Assembly: GCF_017377855.1 (NCBI RefSeq) | Contig: NZ_JAFREP010000017.1 | Coordinates: 1-64,000 of the forward strand | DNA from: Acanthopleuribacter pedis | GTDB lineage: Bacteria > Acidobacteriota > Holophagae > Acanthopleuribacterales > Acanthopleuribacteraceae | Length of the DNA stretch: 64,000 nt | Reading direction: 5' to 3' | In this document: positions 1 through 10,150 of the stretch, piece after piece | How positions within the stretch are numbered: position 1 is the first letter of the stretch | How the letters are laid out: every line of letters starts with the position of its first letter | The notes under the pieces: model-generated | Seen by the model: the letters and a program-made list of their open reading frames with translations, nothing else | Databases searched by the model: none | Told to the model about the DNA's origin: nothing | Position numbers and translations under genes: made by a program

Positions 1-216
1 CGGTGACAGGTACGCGCAATTTGGCTTTGCGGTGACAGGTACGCGCAATTTGGCTTTGCGGTGACAGGTACGCGCAATTTGGCTTTGCGGTGACGGTTTT
101 GCGGTGACAGGTACGCGCAATTTGGCTTTGCGGTGACAGGTACGCGCAATTTGGCTTTGCGGTGACGGTTTTGCGGTGACAGGTACGCGCAATTTGGCTT
201 TGCGGTGACGGCTTTG
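1..216. repeat. Tandem array of 29-bp units with interspersed 14-bp short units
   Basis: Six near-identical 29-bp units beginning CGGTGACAGGTACGCGCAAT start at 1, 30, 59, 102, 131 and 174. Truncated 14-bp units (CGGTGACGGTTTTG or CGGTGACGGCTTTG) sit at 88, 160 and 203. The short units look like full units with the middle deleted. The array begins at the window edge and probably extends upstream. No coding frame is maintained. The core CGGTGACA recurs in inverse orientation near 51.1-51.6 kb. Confidence 0.9.
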
Positions 217-258
217 CGGTGACAGGTACGCGCAAGAGTCTGTATTTGTGATGGTTGT
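217..258. repeat. 42-bp direct repeat, copy A
   Basis: This segment starts with the same CGGTGACAGGTACGCGCAA core as the tandem array but continues into a different sequence (AGAGTCTGTATTTGTGATGG). It recurs at 382-423 with one mismatch (T to C). The two copies bracket a strong hairpin. Confidence 0.85.
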
Positions 259-317
259 GGATAAACGCAAGGCATTGGTTCTTTTATTTCTTAGGATGTG
301 AGGATATTTAGAGGATG

Positions 318-354
318 GGCGATTGAGACCGCCTGCTAGGTGGTCTCAATCGCC
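318..354. other. Near-perfect 17-bp hairpin
   Basis: The arms GGCGATTGAGACC (318-330) and GGTCTCAATCGCC (342-354) are perfectly complementary. Pairing continues inward through four more pairs, one of them a G-T wobble, leaving a 3-nt loop. No T-run follows on either side, so it is not a classical terminator. It lies between the two copies of a 42-bp direct repeat, upstream of purA. Confidence 0.8.
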
Positions 355-381
355 TTGGATGAAAACTTTACGGGAGTCTTG

Positions 382-423
382 CGGTGACAGGCACGCGCAA
401 GAGTCTGTATTTGTGATGGTTGT
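382..423. repeat. 42-bp direct repeat, copy B
   Basis: Second copy of the 217-258 segment, differing at one position. Two further CGGTGACAG cores follow within about 35 bases (near 428 and 443), so the degenerate repeat region runs to about 455. Confidence 0.85.
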
Positions 424-455
424 TTTGCGGTGACAGAACTTTCCGGTGACAGACA

Positions 456-935
456 GGTGTAAGGGGCCGGCTTTGTTTGGACGGAAAGGGCAAGCGCAAG
501 TGTTTTTGGGAAAAACGAAGGAACGGCCTTATCCGCATGCGCGATCCGTCATGCGAGGGAAACACAGCACCTCGCGATCCTGAATTCATCCTGGTTGCCA
601 AGATCTACAGGACACCAAGTCATCCTCGATCCAAATCACCCTAACCCCAATATGTCATAGACTTTCATCGGCGGTCTGGTATGATCGGCCATCGGGTGTG
701 AAGCGTTACGCGCGTCGTTTGGATGAACGATTGCCTGCTTTTTTTCATCACAGCTTTCGGCCCGAAAGAGACGTTTGGTGCGGTTTGTTGCCCGCCACCC
801 TCTCTCCTCCGCCAAGCACGTGCGCCGATCCCCCAAGGCGCTGATCCGCAACCTTAGACCGCCCATCCGGGCCGCTTGGGTTTTGTCTGATTGGTTCATC
901 GCCGGTTTCATTAACAACCGCTAGACGGGGGATTT
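456..935. other. Intergenic region upstream of purA, no gene seen
   Basis: No open frame here has a convincing start, a ribosome binding site or recognisable protein motifs on either strand. No promoter close to consensus was recognised. The last bases hold the purA ribosome binding site (GGGGGAT). Confidence 0.5.
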
Positions 936-2231
936 ATGAAAAACGTAGCCGTTGCAGGTGCCCAGTGGGGCGATGAAGGCAAAGGAAAAGTCGTTGACAT
1001 CCTTGCCCAAAAATTTGATTTCGTCATTCGATACCAAGGTGGGCACAACGCCGGCCACTCCGTGGTTTTCGGTGGCAAGCGGTACGCCCTCCACGTATTG
1101 CCCAGCGGGGTTTTTCATCCCGATACGGTGAATATTGTCGGCAACGGGGTGGTCGTTGACCCTTTTGCCCTGCTCAAAGAAATTGAGGGGATGGCACAAA
1201 AAGGCCTGACGATCAGCCCTGATCGTCTCCTGATTTCAGATCGTGCCCACATCATTCTTCCCTATCACGGCATCATCGACCGCTGGCGCGAAAGCGGCCC
1301 GGGCAAACGTCACATCGGTACCACCGGGCGTGGTATCGGGCCCGCCTATGAATGGAAAGCGAGCCGTCGCGGCCTGCGGTTCTGCGATGCACGGGATAAA
1401 GACTTGTTCCGCAACCGAATCGAAGCGGAATACAAGGCGATTTGCGCGTTGTACGGCGATTTAGACGAACTCAAAGAATGGCCCGTCAGCCGTGTGCTTG
1501 AAGAATCCATCGCGGCCGTGGATCGGCTTTTACCCCACGTGGTTGATTCCGTTTATGTCCTGGCCGAGGCGCGCCGACAAAAGAAACGCATGCTTTTTGA
1601 AGGTGCCCAAGCGACTTTGCTCGATGTTGATTTCGGAACCTATCCCTATGTAACCTCCTCCAACTCCTGCGTCTCCGGGATTACCGCCGGCGCGGGTGTG
1701 CCGCCCGCGGCCGTCGAACGCACCATCGGCATTTGTAAAGCCTATACGACCCGTGTCGGCAAAGGCCCTTTCCCTACCGAACTCCACGATGATGTCGGCG
1801 GTCAACTTCGCGACGCCGGTCACGAATACGGCACCACCACCGGCCGGCCGCGCCGCTGTGGATGGTTGGATCTGGTCGCCCTTAAGTACACCCATCTCAT
1901 CAACGAATTCACGACCTTGGCTATTATGAAATTGGATGTGATGGACAAACTGGAAGAGGTCAAACTTTGTGTGGGCTATACCATCGACGGCAAAGAGACC
2001 CAGCAATTCCCGGCCGCCCTTTCCGACTTGGAACGGGTAAAACCCGTTTACAAATCCTTTCCTGGCTGGAAAACACCGCTTCACGAGGTTCGTCGCTATG
2101 ACGCGCTGCCGGTTGAAGCCAAGCGCTACTTGGAAGCGATTCAGGATTACATCGGTTGCCCAATTGGTTTGGTCAGTGTCGGCCCCGACCGTGAACAAAC
2201 CATCTTCCACCACGCGGATTATTTCAACTAA
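936..2231 (+). CDS. purA: Adenylosuccinate synthetase
   Basis: This enzyme catalyses the GTP-dependent joining of IMP and aspartate to adenylosuccinate, the first committed step from IMP to AMP in the cytoplasm. The 431-residue length is normal for the family. The N-terminal GTP-binding loop QWGDEGKGK lies at about residues 10-18. The IMP-binding stretch GTTGRGIGPAYEWKASR is near residue 130, and TTTGRPRRCGW is near residue 300. The ATG is preceded by GGGGGAT at a good distance. The gene stands alone, with repeats upstream and a strong terminator just downstream. Nothing about the protein looks unusual. Confidence 0.97.
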   Translation: MKNVAVAGAQWGDEGKGKVVDILAQKFDFVIRYQGGHNAGHSVVFGGKRYALHVLPSGVFHPDTVNIVGNGVVVDPFALLKEIEGMAQKGLTISPDRLLISDRAHIILPYHGIIDRWRESGPGKRHIGTTGRGIGPAYEWKASRRGLRFCDARDKDLFRNRIEAEYKAICALYGDLDELKEWPVSRVLEESIAAVDRLLPHVVDSVYVLAEARRQKKRMLFEGAQATLLDVDFGTYPYVTSSNSCVSGITAGAGVPPAAVERTIGICKAYTTRVGKGPFPTELHDDVGGQLRDAGHEYGTTTGRPRRCGWLDLVALKYTHLINEFTTLAIMKLDVMDKLEEVKLCVGYTIDGKETQQFPAALSDLERVKPVYKSFPGWKTPLHEVRRYDALPVEAKRYLEAIQDYIGCPIGLVSVGPDREQTIFHHADYFN

Positions 2232-2251
2232 ATCCCATTTCTCGGGTTAAA

Positions 2252-2298
2252 AAGAGAAGGGCTGCGCAATAACTTTGCTGCAGCCCTTCTCTTTTTTT
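2252..2298. terminator. Bidirectional rho-independent terminator
   Basis: A 13-bp perfect stem (AGAGAAGGGCTGC at 2253-2265, complement at 2280-2292) has a T-run after it on the + strand and an A-run before it. It can therefore end purA (+) and the convergent gene at 2352-3443 (-). Confidence 0.92.
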
Positions 2299-2351
2299 GC
2301 CTTTTTCTCTATTTTGCAACAGAAACGTTGCAGAAATACCCTCATCCTCGC

Positions 2352-3443
2352 CTATGGCTCGTTTAAGGCTTGGTTCACCAAGGTATATTCCTCGTCAGCC
2401 ATACAATCAACCGGATCAACACTGATTAGGGTTGGGAACCCGGTTTCGGAATCAAACTCGGCGTACACGCCGTCGGCTCGGTCTAATTCGGCTTCGATTA
2501 AGGCGAACATTTCTTCAACGGAGTGGTACCGCTTTACCGCGGAAACGGGCACGGTTTCACCCGAATCGAGATAAGTTAAGGTATCAATCAGGGACCCGCT
2601 GACGGTGATTTGGGTGAATTGAGTTACGTCTGTTGGACAAAAACACCGATACGATTGCTGGAAGCGATAGCCGTTGGCGCGACCGCCGCCGAACCAGGTG
2701 TCTCGTGCTTTTTTCAACTCAGCACGCAAGTCCGGGAAGTTGTCCATGGCTTTGGCGAGGTTGCCCACCAAAAAACTCGTGGGTGCGGCGGCGTCTTTAC
2801 TTCCTTTGACCGCGGTCGCCAACACACGGCGGTCCGCCTGCACTTGAACGTAGCTGTCGGCTTGACTTTGGAACAGTTCGCCGAGGTTCAAGGTGGCTTT
2901 GCCGCCGGGAGTGAGCGCCACCCGATGGGGTTGGCCGAGGGTGCTGCCGTCAGCCGCGTGATGGCTGACCGCGGCATTGATGTCAAGACACTGTGTGTTC
3001 AGCAGAATGAGGCCGTCAAAGGTATCCTCCCAATTTGAAGGATAGACACGCCAATGGGTTGCGGTGCGAACGGTTTCAGCAACACGCAAGGCGTTTTGTG
3101 GTTGGGCGATGGGTTCGTAAACGACACCGGCAATAACCTCTTCGGCCTTATCGAGGATCAGGTAATCAACCATCACATCCTCAAACAGATCGTGACGCCA
3201 TTGCTTGGCACTTGTCCCGGCGGGGACGGTCGACTCCCGTTCCGCCACGATTTGGCCTTGATGGGAAAGGGCGCGGATTCGAATGGTCTGATCCTGGTCG
3301 GTGGGGTTTTCGAGCACGAGCGCGGAACGAAAGCGGGTATCGTCCTGAGTAATATGAGGAATATAGGTGCGGCTGCTCTGGAACGGATTAAATCCGGGTG
3401 GTTGGAAGGCTACCGTTAGCAGGAAGCCGGCGAAAACAAACAT
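2352..3443 (-). CDS. Secreted protein with C-terminal DUF6174-like domain
   Basis: The 363-residue protein begins with a hydrophobic export signal (MFVFAGFLLTVAF). Residues about 25-235 form an all-beta-looking region of unknown function with phrases such as LVLENPTDQDQTIRIRALS, like adhesion or FN3-type folds. From about residue 245 the sequence resembles DUF6174: a tryptophan, then YRFQQSYRCFCP, an ITV strand, a helical segment VEEMFALIEAELDRA, and a closing FDSETGFPTLISVDP. The real function is unknown. It is a single-gene unit, convergent with purA, and its 3' end uses the shared terminator. The domain assignment is from memory of the family pattern. Confidence 0.75.
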   Translation of the reverse strand: MFVFAGFLLTVAFQPPGFNPFQSSRTYIPHITQDDTRFRSALVLENPTDQDQTIRIRALSHQGQIVAERESTVPAGTSAKQWRHDLFEDVMVDYLILDKAEEVIAGVVYEPIAQPQNALRVAETVRTATHWRVYPSNWEDTFDGLILLNTQCLDINAAVSHHAADGSTLGQPHRVALTPGGKATLNLGELFQSQADSYVQVQADRRVLATAVKGSKDAAAPTSFLVGNLAKAMDNFPDLRAELKKARDTWFGGGRANGYRFQQSYRCFCPTDVTQFTQITVSGSLIDTLTYLDSGETVPVSAVKRYHSVEEMFALIEAELDRADGVYAEFDSETGFPTLISVDPVDCMADEEYTLVNQALNEP

Positions 3444-3757
3444 GATTCATCCTCCGAAAAACGTCATGCATGGATAAGGGGGCCGGCGATGGTGTCGGCC
3501 CACGGGGTGGGTTAAAGCGAGAGCCGTGCCGGCGAATCGACGGGGGTTTAATAACTGATACCGATTATAAAGCGCTCTGTTCAATGGGCTAATTGCGTGA
3601 TGCCACAAAAGGAGCTTTTTTAAAAGCCTATTTTGTCGAACCTTGGGTGGGAGAGGGTTAGAAAAAACCGACGCGGCCAAACCGCATGTGCGGAGGGTTC
3701 GGCTTGTGGTGAAGGTTGGGTTCTGTAACCGGTGCAGGGAAGCGATGAGATGGTGTT

Positions 3758-3924
3758 TTAACCTAAGAAGCGCTGAAGTGAGGGGTTTGGGTTAAAGATC
3801 TGGAGCAAAATGGTTTGTAAAAAGCGGAGGTGCACCCGTTGGTTGCGGTGAGCATTTTTACAGGCCGTTGCAGCCCAGAGGTTTAGCCAAAATCGCCACG
3901 AGTTAACGCGCTTCTTAGGTTTAA
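3758..3924 (+). repeat. Dispersed element with terminal inverted repeats, copy 1
   Basis: This 167-bp element starts TTAACCTAAGAAGCGC and ends GCGCTTCTTAGGTTTAA, so its ends are inverted copies of each other. Internally it carries AAAGATCTGGAGCAAAATGG, a central CACCC/GGTTG pairing, and GTGAGCATTTTTACAGGCCG. Related copies lie at 9905-10089 and 29263-29427 in the same orientation. It ends 134 bases before the PilT-like gene. No coding frame is conserved. Confidence 0.88.
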
Positions 3925-3948
3925 GCGCGTCCCTCGATCTGCTATATT
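3920..3948 (+). promoter_or_regulatory. Candidate sigma-70 promoter overlapping the element's right end
   Basis: A TTTAAG hexamer (3920-3925) is separated by 17 bases from TATATT (3943-3948). The -35-like part lies inside the last bases of the inverted-end element. It would drive the PilT-like gene at 4059 with a leader of about 100 bases. The -35 match is weak. Confidence 0.35.
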
Positions 3949-4058
3949 GTTGCTCTGCCTTTTTGTGATTTCGTGTTGGACGCCTTCGGACGAGGCCCTG
4001 CCGCGCGCACAAACGATTATGATCGAAACCTTTTAGTTTCAGGGTTTAGGGGGACTGA

Positions 4059-5453
4059 TTGATTCAGCTCGATGATTTGCTTCGCGAGATGGTTTCCCAA
4101 AATGCTTCCGATTTACACATCAAGCCAATGCGACCGCCTTTGTTCCGTTTGGACGGCGTGTTGCGTCCCTCCAAGCACAACCCCATGCGGCCGGAGGAAA
4201 TCAAACAAACGTTGGACGGTATTTTACAGGCCCGGCACCGTCGAGAACTTGAAGAACGCCAGGCGGTTGATGTCGGTTATTCCGTAAAAGGCGTGTCTCG
4301 CTTTCGTGCCAACATTTTTATCCAGCGAGGAACCTACGGCGCCGTTTTCCGTCGTATCCCCATTGAAATTCCCAGCTTGCTCGACTGGGGTTTGCCCAGT
4401 GTCATCGAAGAGTTCACCACGCTTCACCAGGGTTTGATTTTGGTGACCGGACCCACGGGGAGTGGTAAGTCTTCCACCTTGTCCGCGATGATTCGTCTGA
4501 TTAACGAAACGCGCCCGGTCCACATCTTGACGATTGAAGATCCGATTGAATTTTTGTTTCGAGACCAAATGTCGGCGATTACCCAGCGCGAAATCGGTAT
4601 GGATACACCGACGTTCCAGCAAGCGCTGCGCAACGCCATGCGCCAAGACCCCGATGTCATTATGGTTGGTGAGATGCGCGACACGCCGACCATGGAAACC
4701 GCGATTACGGCGTCGGAAACCGGACACCTTGTTTTGTCGACCTTGCACACCAACAGTGCCAGCCAATCGATTGACCGCATCATGGACGCCTTTCCCTCAT
4801 CCCAACAAAAACAAGTCCGCTTGCAGTTATCGCAAGTATTGCAGGCGATTATGACGCTTAAGTTGTTGCCGAAGAAAAGCGACAACGGTCGGATCGCGGC
4901 GGTAGAGATTTGCCGCAATTCGCCGGTGATATCCAAGATGATCGCGGAGAACCGCATCAGCGAAATCGACGAGGAAATGGCGAAATCAGTCAACTACTAT
5001 AAGATGCAGACCATGAACCAATCGATGATTGCCTTGGTCATTAACAGCCAGATCAGTGTTGAAACGGCGATGGCGGCTTCGCCGAACCGCGAAGAATTGG
5101 ATTTGGCGTTGCGCAAAATTTTCTACAGTGCCGGCGCCGAGGGAGGCAACATGGGCGAAAGTTATTCCGACTTCTCAAAGATCGAAGAATTGATGGAATC
5201 CGCGCGTCTGTACACGGAGCTGCAAGACAAGTATAAGTTTGAGGTCGATTCCCGCGAGACCCGCATTCGTGAGTTGGAGGCCGAGGTCGGCAATTCCGAG
5301 AACCGCTTGCAACAGGCCTTCCAGCAATTGGACCGCCTGCTCAAAGAAAAAGAACAATTGGCGGCGGAAAAAGAAAAAACCCGCGAGTTTTACGAAAAGA
5401 AAATGGCCAACCTGCGCAAGCAGTTCCAAGAGCGCTTGAACCAAAAACGTTGA
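4059..5453 (+). CDS. PilT-like secretion ATPase with C-terminal coiled coil
   Basis: This is a hexameric ATPase of the PilT/GspE superfamily, whose members power retraction of type IV pili at the inner membrane. The Walker A motif GPTGSGKSS has Lys137. The Asp box is LTIEDPIEF, the Walker B region is VIMVGEMRD, and the His-box stretch is HLVLSTLHTN. The start is TTG with AGGGGGA five bases upstream; the next ATG would cut off the conserved LLREMV start. PilT proteins are usually about 340-370 residues. This one is 464, because a charged heptad-rich tail (about residues 365-464) forms a predicted coiled coil. No other pilus genes are adjacent, so its partner is unknown. Confidence 0.88.
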   Translation: MIQLDDLLREMVSQNASDLHIKPMRPPLFRLDGVLRPSKHNPMRPEEIKQTLDGILQARHRRELEERQAVDVGYSVKGVSRFRANIFIQRGTYGAVFRRIPIEIPSLLDWGLPSVIEEFTTLHQGLILVTGPTGSGKSSTLSAMIRLINETRPVHILTIEDPIEFLFRDQMSAITQREIGMDTPTFQQALRNAMRQDPDVIMVGEMRDTPTMETAITASETGHLVLSTLHTNSASQSIDRIMDAFPSSQQKQVRLQLSQVLQAIMTLKLLPKKSDNGRIAAVEICRNSPVISKMIAENRISEIDEEMAKSVNYYKMQTMNQSMIALVINSQISVETAMAASPNREELDLALRKIFYSAGAEGGNMGESYSDFSKIEELMESARLYTELQDKYKFEVDSRETRIRELEAEVGNSENRLQQAFQQLDRLLKEKEQLAAEKEKTREFYEKKMANLRKQFQERLNQKR

Positions 5454-5463
5454 TGAGGTTGCC

Positions 5464-5503
5464 GAAAGGCCTCCTCGGTGGGGGGGGCCTTGTTCGGTTT
5501 TTT
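5464..5503 (+). terminator. Weak terminator after the PilT-like gene
   Basis: AAGGCC (5465-5470) pairs with GGCCTT (5486-5491), followed by GTTCGG and a six-T run. The stem is short, so this is tentative. Confidence 0.45.
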
Positions 5504-5748
5504 GATTGGGCTTAAATCGGCAAATTTTTATCAAAAAGAACAGGATGCAGGGTGACATACATTTGGCGTGCGTCCGTTCCACATGGCAACCCGCGCGGTT
5601 GCACCGCGGTATTTAGAATGAACCAATCATGCGCTGGTTCGCGTTGTTTTTTTCGCGCCAAAAGGGTGTCCGTGGACGTTCCTTTTTGGAAGCATCAAAG
5701 GCCGGAGCGGTTGCTACACGGCCTTTGCACGGGATGACGCATCGCCCG
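5504..5748. other. Intergenic, no gene seen
   Basis: Short open frames occur here, but none has a ribosome binding site or protein-like composition. No repeat or hairpin of note was found. Confidence 0.4.
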
Positions 5749-5940
5749 TTAGGGGTAATAGCCGGTGGGTTCGGTGAGGTACATCAGCCAGGCAAAACCG
5801 AGGCCGGCGACAAAAAGAACACCGAAATAAAGGAAAAAATGGTGGTGCCAGGGATGGACTTTGCGGTCGAAATATAAATGATGGAAACTGGTGCTTAAGA
5901 TCAAGCTGGTGATCAACATATGAAGTAAGTGGCTGTTCAA
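5749..5940 (-). CDS. Small two-helix membrane protein, unknown
   Basis: A 63-residue protein of unknown function. The proposed TTG start is preceded by GGGGGGAT at about five bases, which is a strong ribosome binding site and better than any upstream choice. The sequence shows an N-terminal hydrophobic segment (LLHMLITSLILSTSF), a short histidine-rich loop (DRKVHPWHHH), and a second hydrophobic segment (FFLYFGVLFVAGLGFAWLMYL). This fits two membrane-spanning helices with a short connecting loop. It stands alone between two + strand transcription units. I do not recognise a family. Confidence 0.55.
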   Translation of the reverse strand: MNSHLLHMLITSLILSTSFHHLYFDRKVHPWHHHFFLYFGVLFVAGLGFAWLMYLTEPTGYYP

Positions 5941-6092
5941 CGGTATCCCCCCAGAAGGTGAATGAATCTTATACCACAAGGGCCTGGTTTTGAGATAGTC
6001 CGGCAAGGCTTGGGCTTGTTACATAAAAAAGTGCTGATGGATGAGTGCGATCGCTTAAGCTAATTCCTCGCGGTTCCCAAGAGAAAAGAGCG

Positions 6093-6116
6093 AAACGCAA
6101 CCAAAAGGTTGCGTTT
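6093..6116. other. 10-bp perfect inverted repeat
   Basis: AAACGCAACC and GGTTGCGTTT flank a four-A loop. On the - strand it is followed by a T-rich tract, but no - strand gene ends nearby. It lies in the roughly 390-base gap upstream of the response regulator operon, which otherwise holds no gene. Confidence 0.6.
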
Positions 6117-6333
6117 GGTGGGGCAAGGTCTCAATGCTTGGATAATTCAGTGCGGCTCACGCGTTGTAACATCCGTTGAAAAGGTGCGACTTTCCGGGAT
6201 TGGTTCGGATTTGCTATACTCGGTCCATCTCTTTCCCATTTGGCTTTAACCATGGACCTGTTCCGCCGACCCGGCGGTGTCTGTCTCGCGCTATGGTCTC
6301 TCGGCGACCTGCCCCGCATAGGAGCGGAATTTA

Positions 6334-6708
6334 ATGAAAAAGATTCTCATTGTCGATGATAGTAAAACCGCGCGCATGATGCTGAAGCATTGGCTAACCG
6401 CTTTGCGCCCCGATGCCACCATTCTTGAGGCCGACGGTGCCGACCAAGCTTTGGCGCATATGAAGCAACCGGAGGGTGAATGGATGGCCTTCATCGACTA
6501 CAACATGGAAGGACTCAACGGGATGGAATTGGTCGAAGCCCTGATGCCCTTCATACCGGCGACGCGGATGGCTCTGGTGACTGCTAACTTTCAGGCCGCG
6601 GTTCAGGATCGGGCCCACGGAAAGGGTATTCGCTTTATGAAGAAACCAATGAACCCGAAGAAGGTTCAAATGTTGCTGAACCAAATGGAGCAGGCCGAGG
6701 TTCAATAA
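6334..6708 (+). CDS. Single-domain response regulator (CheY-like)
   Basis: A 124-residue stand-alone receiver domain that should accept a phosphoryl group from a histidine kinase. The acidic pocket is DD at residues 8-9 (VDDSKTAR), the phospho-acceptor is Asp55 in FIDYNMEG, the conserved Thr is in LVTAN, and the Lys is in FMKKPMN. The start ATG has TAGGAGCGG upstream. It is followed after 13 bases by a CheC-like gene and then by a hybrid kinase, so the three probably form one signalling unit: kinase writes, CheC erases. There is no output domain, so it acts by protein contact. Confidence 0.93.
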   Translation: MKKILIVDDSKTARMMLKHWLTALRPDATILEADGADQALAHMKQPEGEWMAFIDYNMEGLNGMELVEALMPFIPATRMALVTANFQAAVQDRAHGKGIRFMKKPMNPKKVQMLLNQMEQAEVQ

Positions 6709-6721
6709 TGGGATGTGAAGG

Positions 6722-7333
6722 TTGAAACTCTCAGAAAATCATGCGGATTTACTCAAGGAAACGCTGAACCTAGGGGTGGGGGCGGCGGCGGATGCCTTGA
6801 GTGAAATTGCAGGCGGTGAAGAGATCATCCTCACGGTACCGCAACTTCAGTTGATGTCCACCGCCCAGTTGGCGCGCCAGGTGTGCGATGTGTCGGGCGA
6901 AGAGATCTGTTCGGTAACCGAAACCTTCCGCGGCCCCTTTAGCGGGAAAGCGATGATGCTGTACTCCCAGCGCGAGAGCCTGGAGTTGGTTCGCTTGATG
7001 CTGGGTGACATGATTCCCGTGGAGCAAATTCGCGAAATGGAAGGCGAAGCCTTGTGCGAGGTTGGCAACATCGTGCTCAACGCCTGTTTGGCCTCCCTTG
7101 CGGATATGATTGGCTCGGAGCTCCAAACCGATATCCCGGAACTCAAGGTGGGGCAAATCGAGCAGGTGTTGTCCCTCGAGGACGAAGAACACAGCATTTT
7201 GTACCTGCGCATGGATTTCACCATGGCGCGTCATAACCTGCAGGGTCATATTGGTTTTGTGTTTGATTTGGACTCGGTTACGGCCTTGATTGCGTGTTTG
7301 GAAAACTACCTGAAATCCATTTTTGAGATATAA
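6722..7333 (+). CDS. CheC-like chemotaxis phosphatase
   Basis: The 203-residue protein resembles the CheC/CheX/FliY family, which dephosphorylates CheY-type regulators. It shows the two pseudo-symmetric helical signatures expected of CheC: LLKETLNLGVGAAADALSEI at about residues 10-29, and EGEALCEVGNIVLNACLASL near residue 110. Each has the acidic residue and asparagine used to position water at the phospho-aspartate. The start is TTG, because no ATG in frame preserves the first motif. It lies between a receiver gene and a hybrid kinase, 3 bases from the latter. The likely substrate is the adjacent receiver, by inference from context. Confidence 0.85.
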   Translation: MKLSENHADLLKETLNLGVGAAADALSEIAGGEEIILTVPQLQLMSTAQLARQVCDVSGEEICSVTETFRGPFSGKAMMLYSQRESLELVRLMLGDMIPVEQIREMEGEALCEVGNIVLNACLASLADMIGSELQTDIPELKVGQIEQVLSLEDEEHSILYLRMDFTMARHNLQGHIGFVFDLDSVTALIACLENYLKSIFEI

Positions 7334-7336
7334 CCT

Positions 7337-9697
<2,361 letters not shown>

Positions 9698-9904
9698 AAC
9701 AGGGCACATTCCTGGTGTGGATCGCGACCGATACAGTTTCCGTGGTGGCGATGGCGATGAACAGCTGAGCAGGGGTCGGCCGGGTGGCCGGTTGCTCTTG
9801 ATTCCCCTGCATCCTATTTTATTCACCGATCCAAAACCCTGCTCGCGCCGGCTTTAGATTATAATGCCCGTAAAAATGGTTGCCAGGTAGGTGGGTTGCC
9901 GGCC

Positions 9905-10089
9905 TTTTACCTAAGAGGCGGGATAAGAGCGAGGGATTTTGGCTAAAGATCTGGAGCGAAATGGTTTGGAAAAAGCGGACCGGGGTCGCGCCCGACCGCA
10001 CCCGGTGGGTGCGGTGAGCATTTTTACAGGCCGTTGTAGCCCAGAGGTTTGGCTAAAATCACCGCGGCTTATCGCGCTTCTTAGGTTTT
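9905..10089 (+). repeat. Dispersed element with terminal inverted repeats, copy 2
   Basis: Same family as 3758-3924, here about 185 bp because the central hairpin arm is longer. The ends are TTTTACCTAAG and CTTAGGTTTTG. The internal AAAGATCTGGAGC and GTGAGCATTTTTACAGGCCG blocks are nearly identical to the other copies. The centre forms a perfect CCGCACCC/GGGTGCGG hairpin. It lies between the kinase gene and trpD, ending about 60 bases before the trpD start. The preceding 9698-9904 holds no gene; a TATAAT at 9860-9865 is the only promoter-like string. Confidence 0.88.
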
Positions 10090-10150
10090 GCATCGGCCTT
10101 CTGCTCGTGAAACATCATCCCGCCCGTTCCTGGCCCGCGAAGGAATCACC

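Noticed and set aside
256-264. Perfect DnaA-box-like string TGTGGATAA near the tandem array, suggesting a replication origin
   Set aside because: It is a single site. A 9-base match is expected about once in 130 kb by chance, and there is no cluster of boxes, no AT-rich unwinding region, and no dnaA or dnaN gene nearby.
10088-10150. Longer trpD with 21 extra N-terminal codons
   Set aside because: The upstream start lies at the end of the repeat element without a ribosome binding site, while the internal ATG has GAAGGA and matches the family's usual start.
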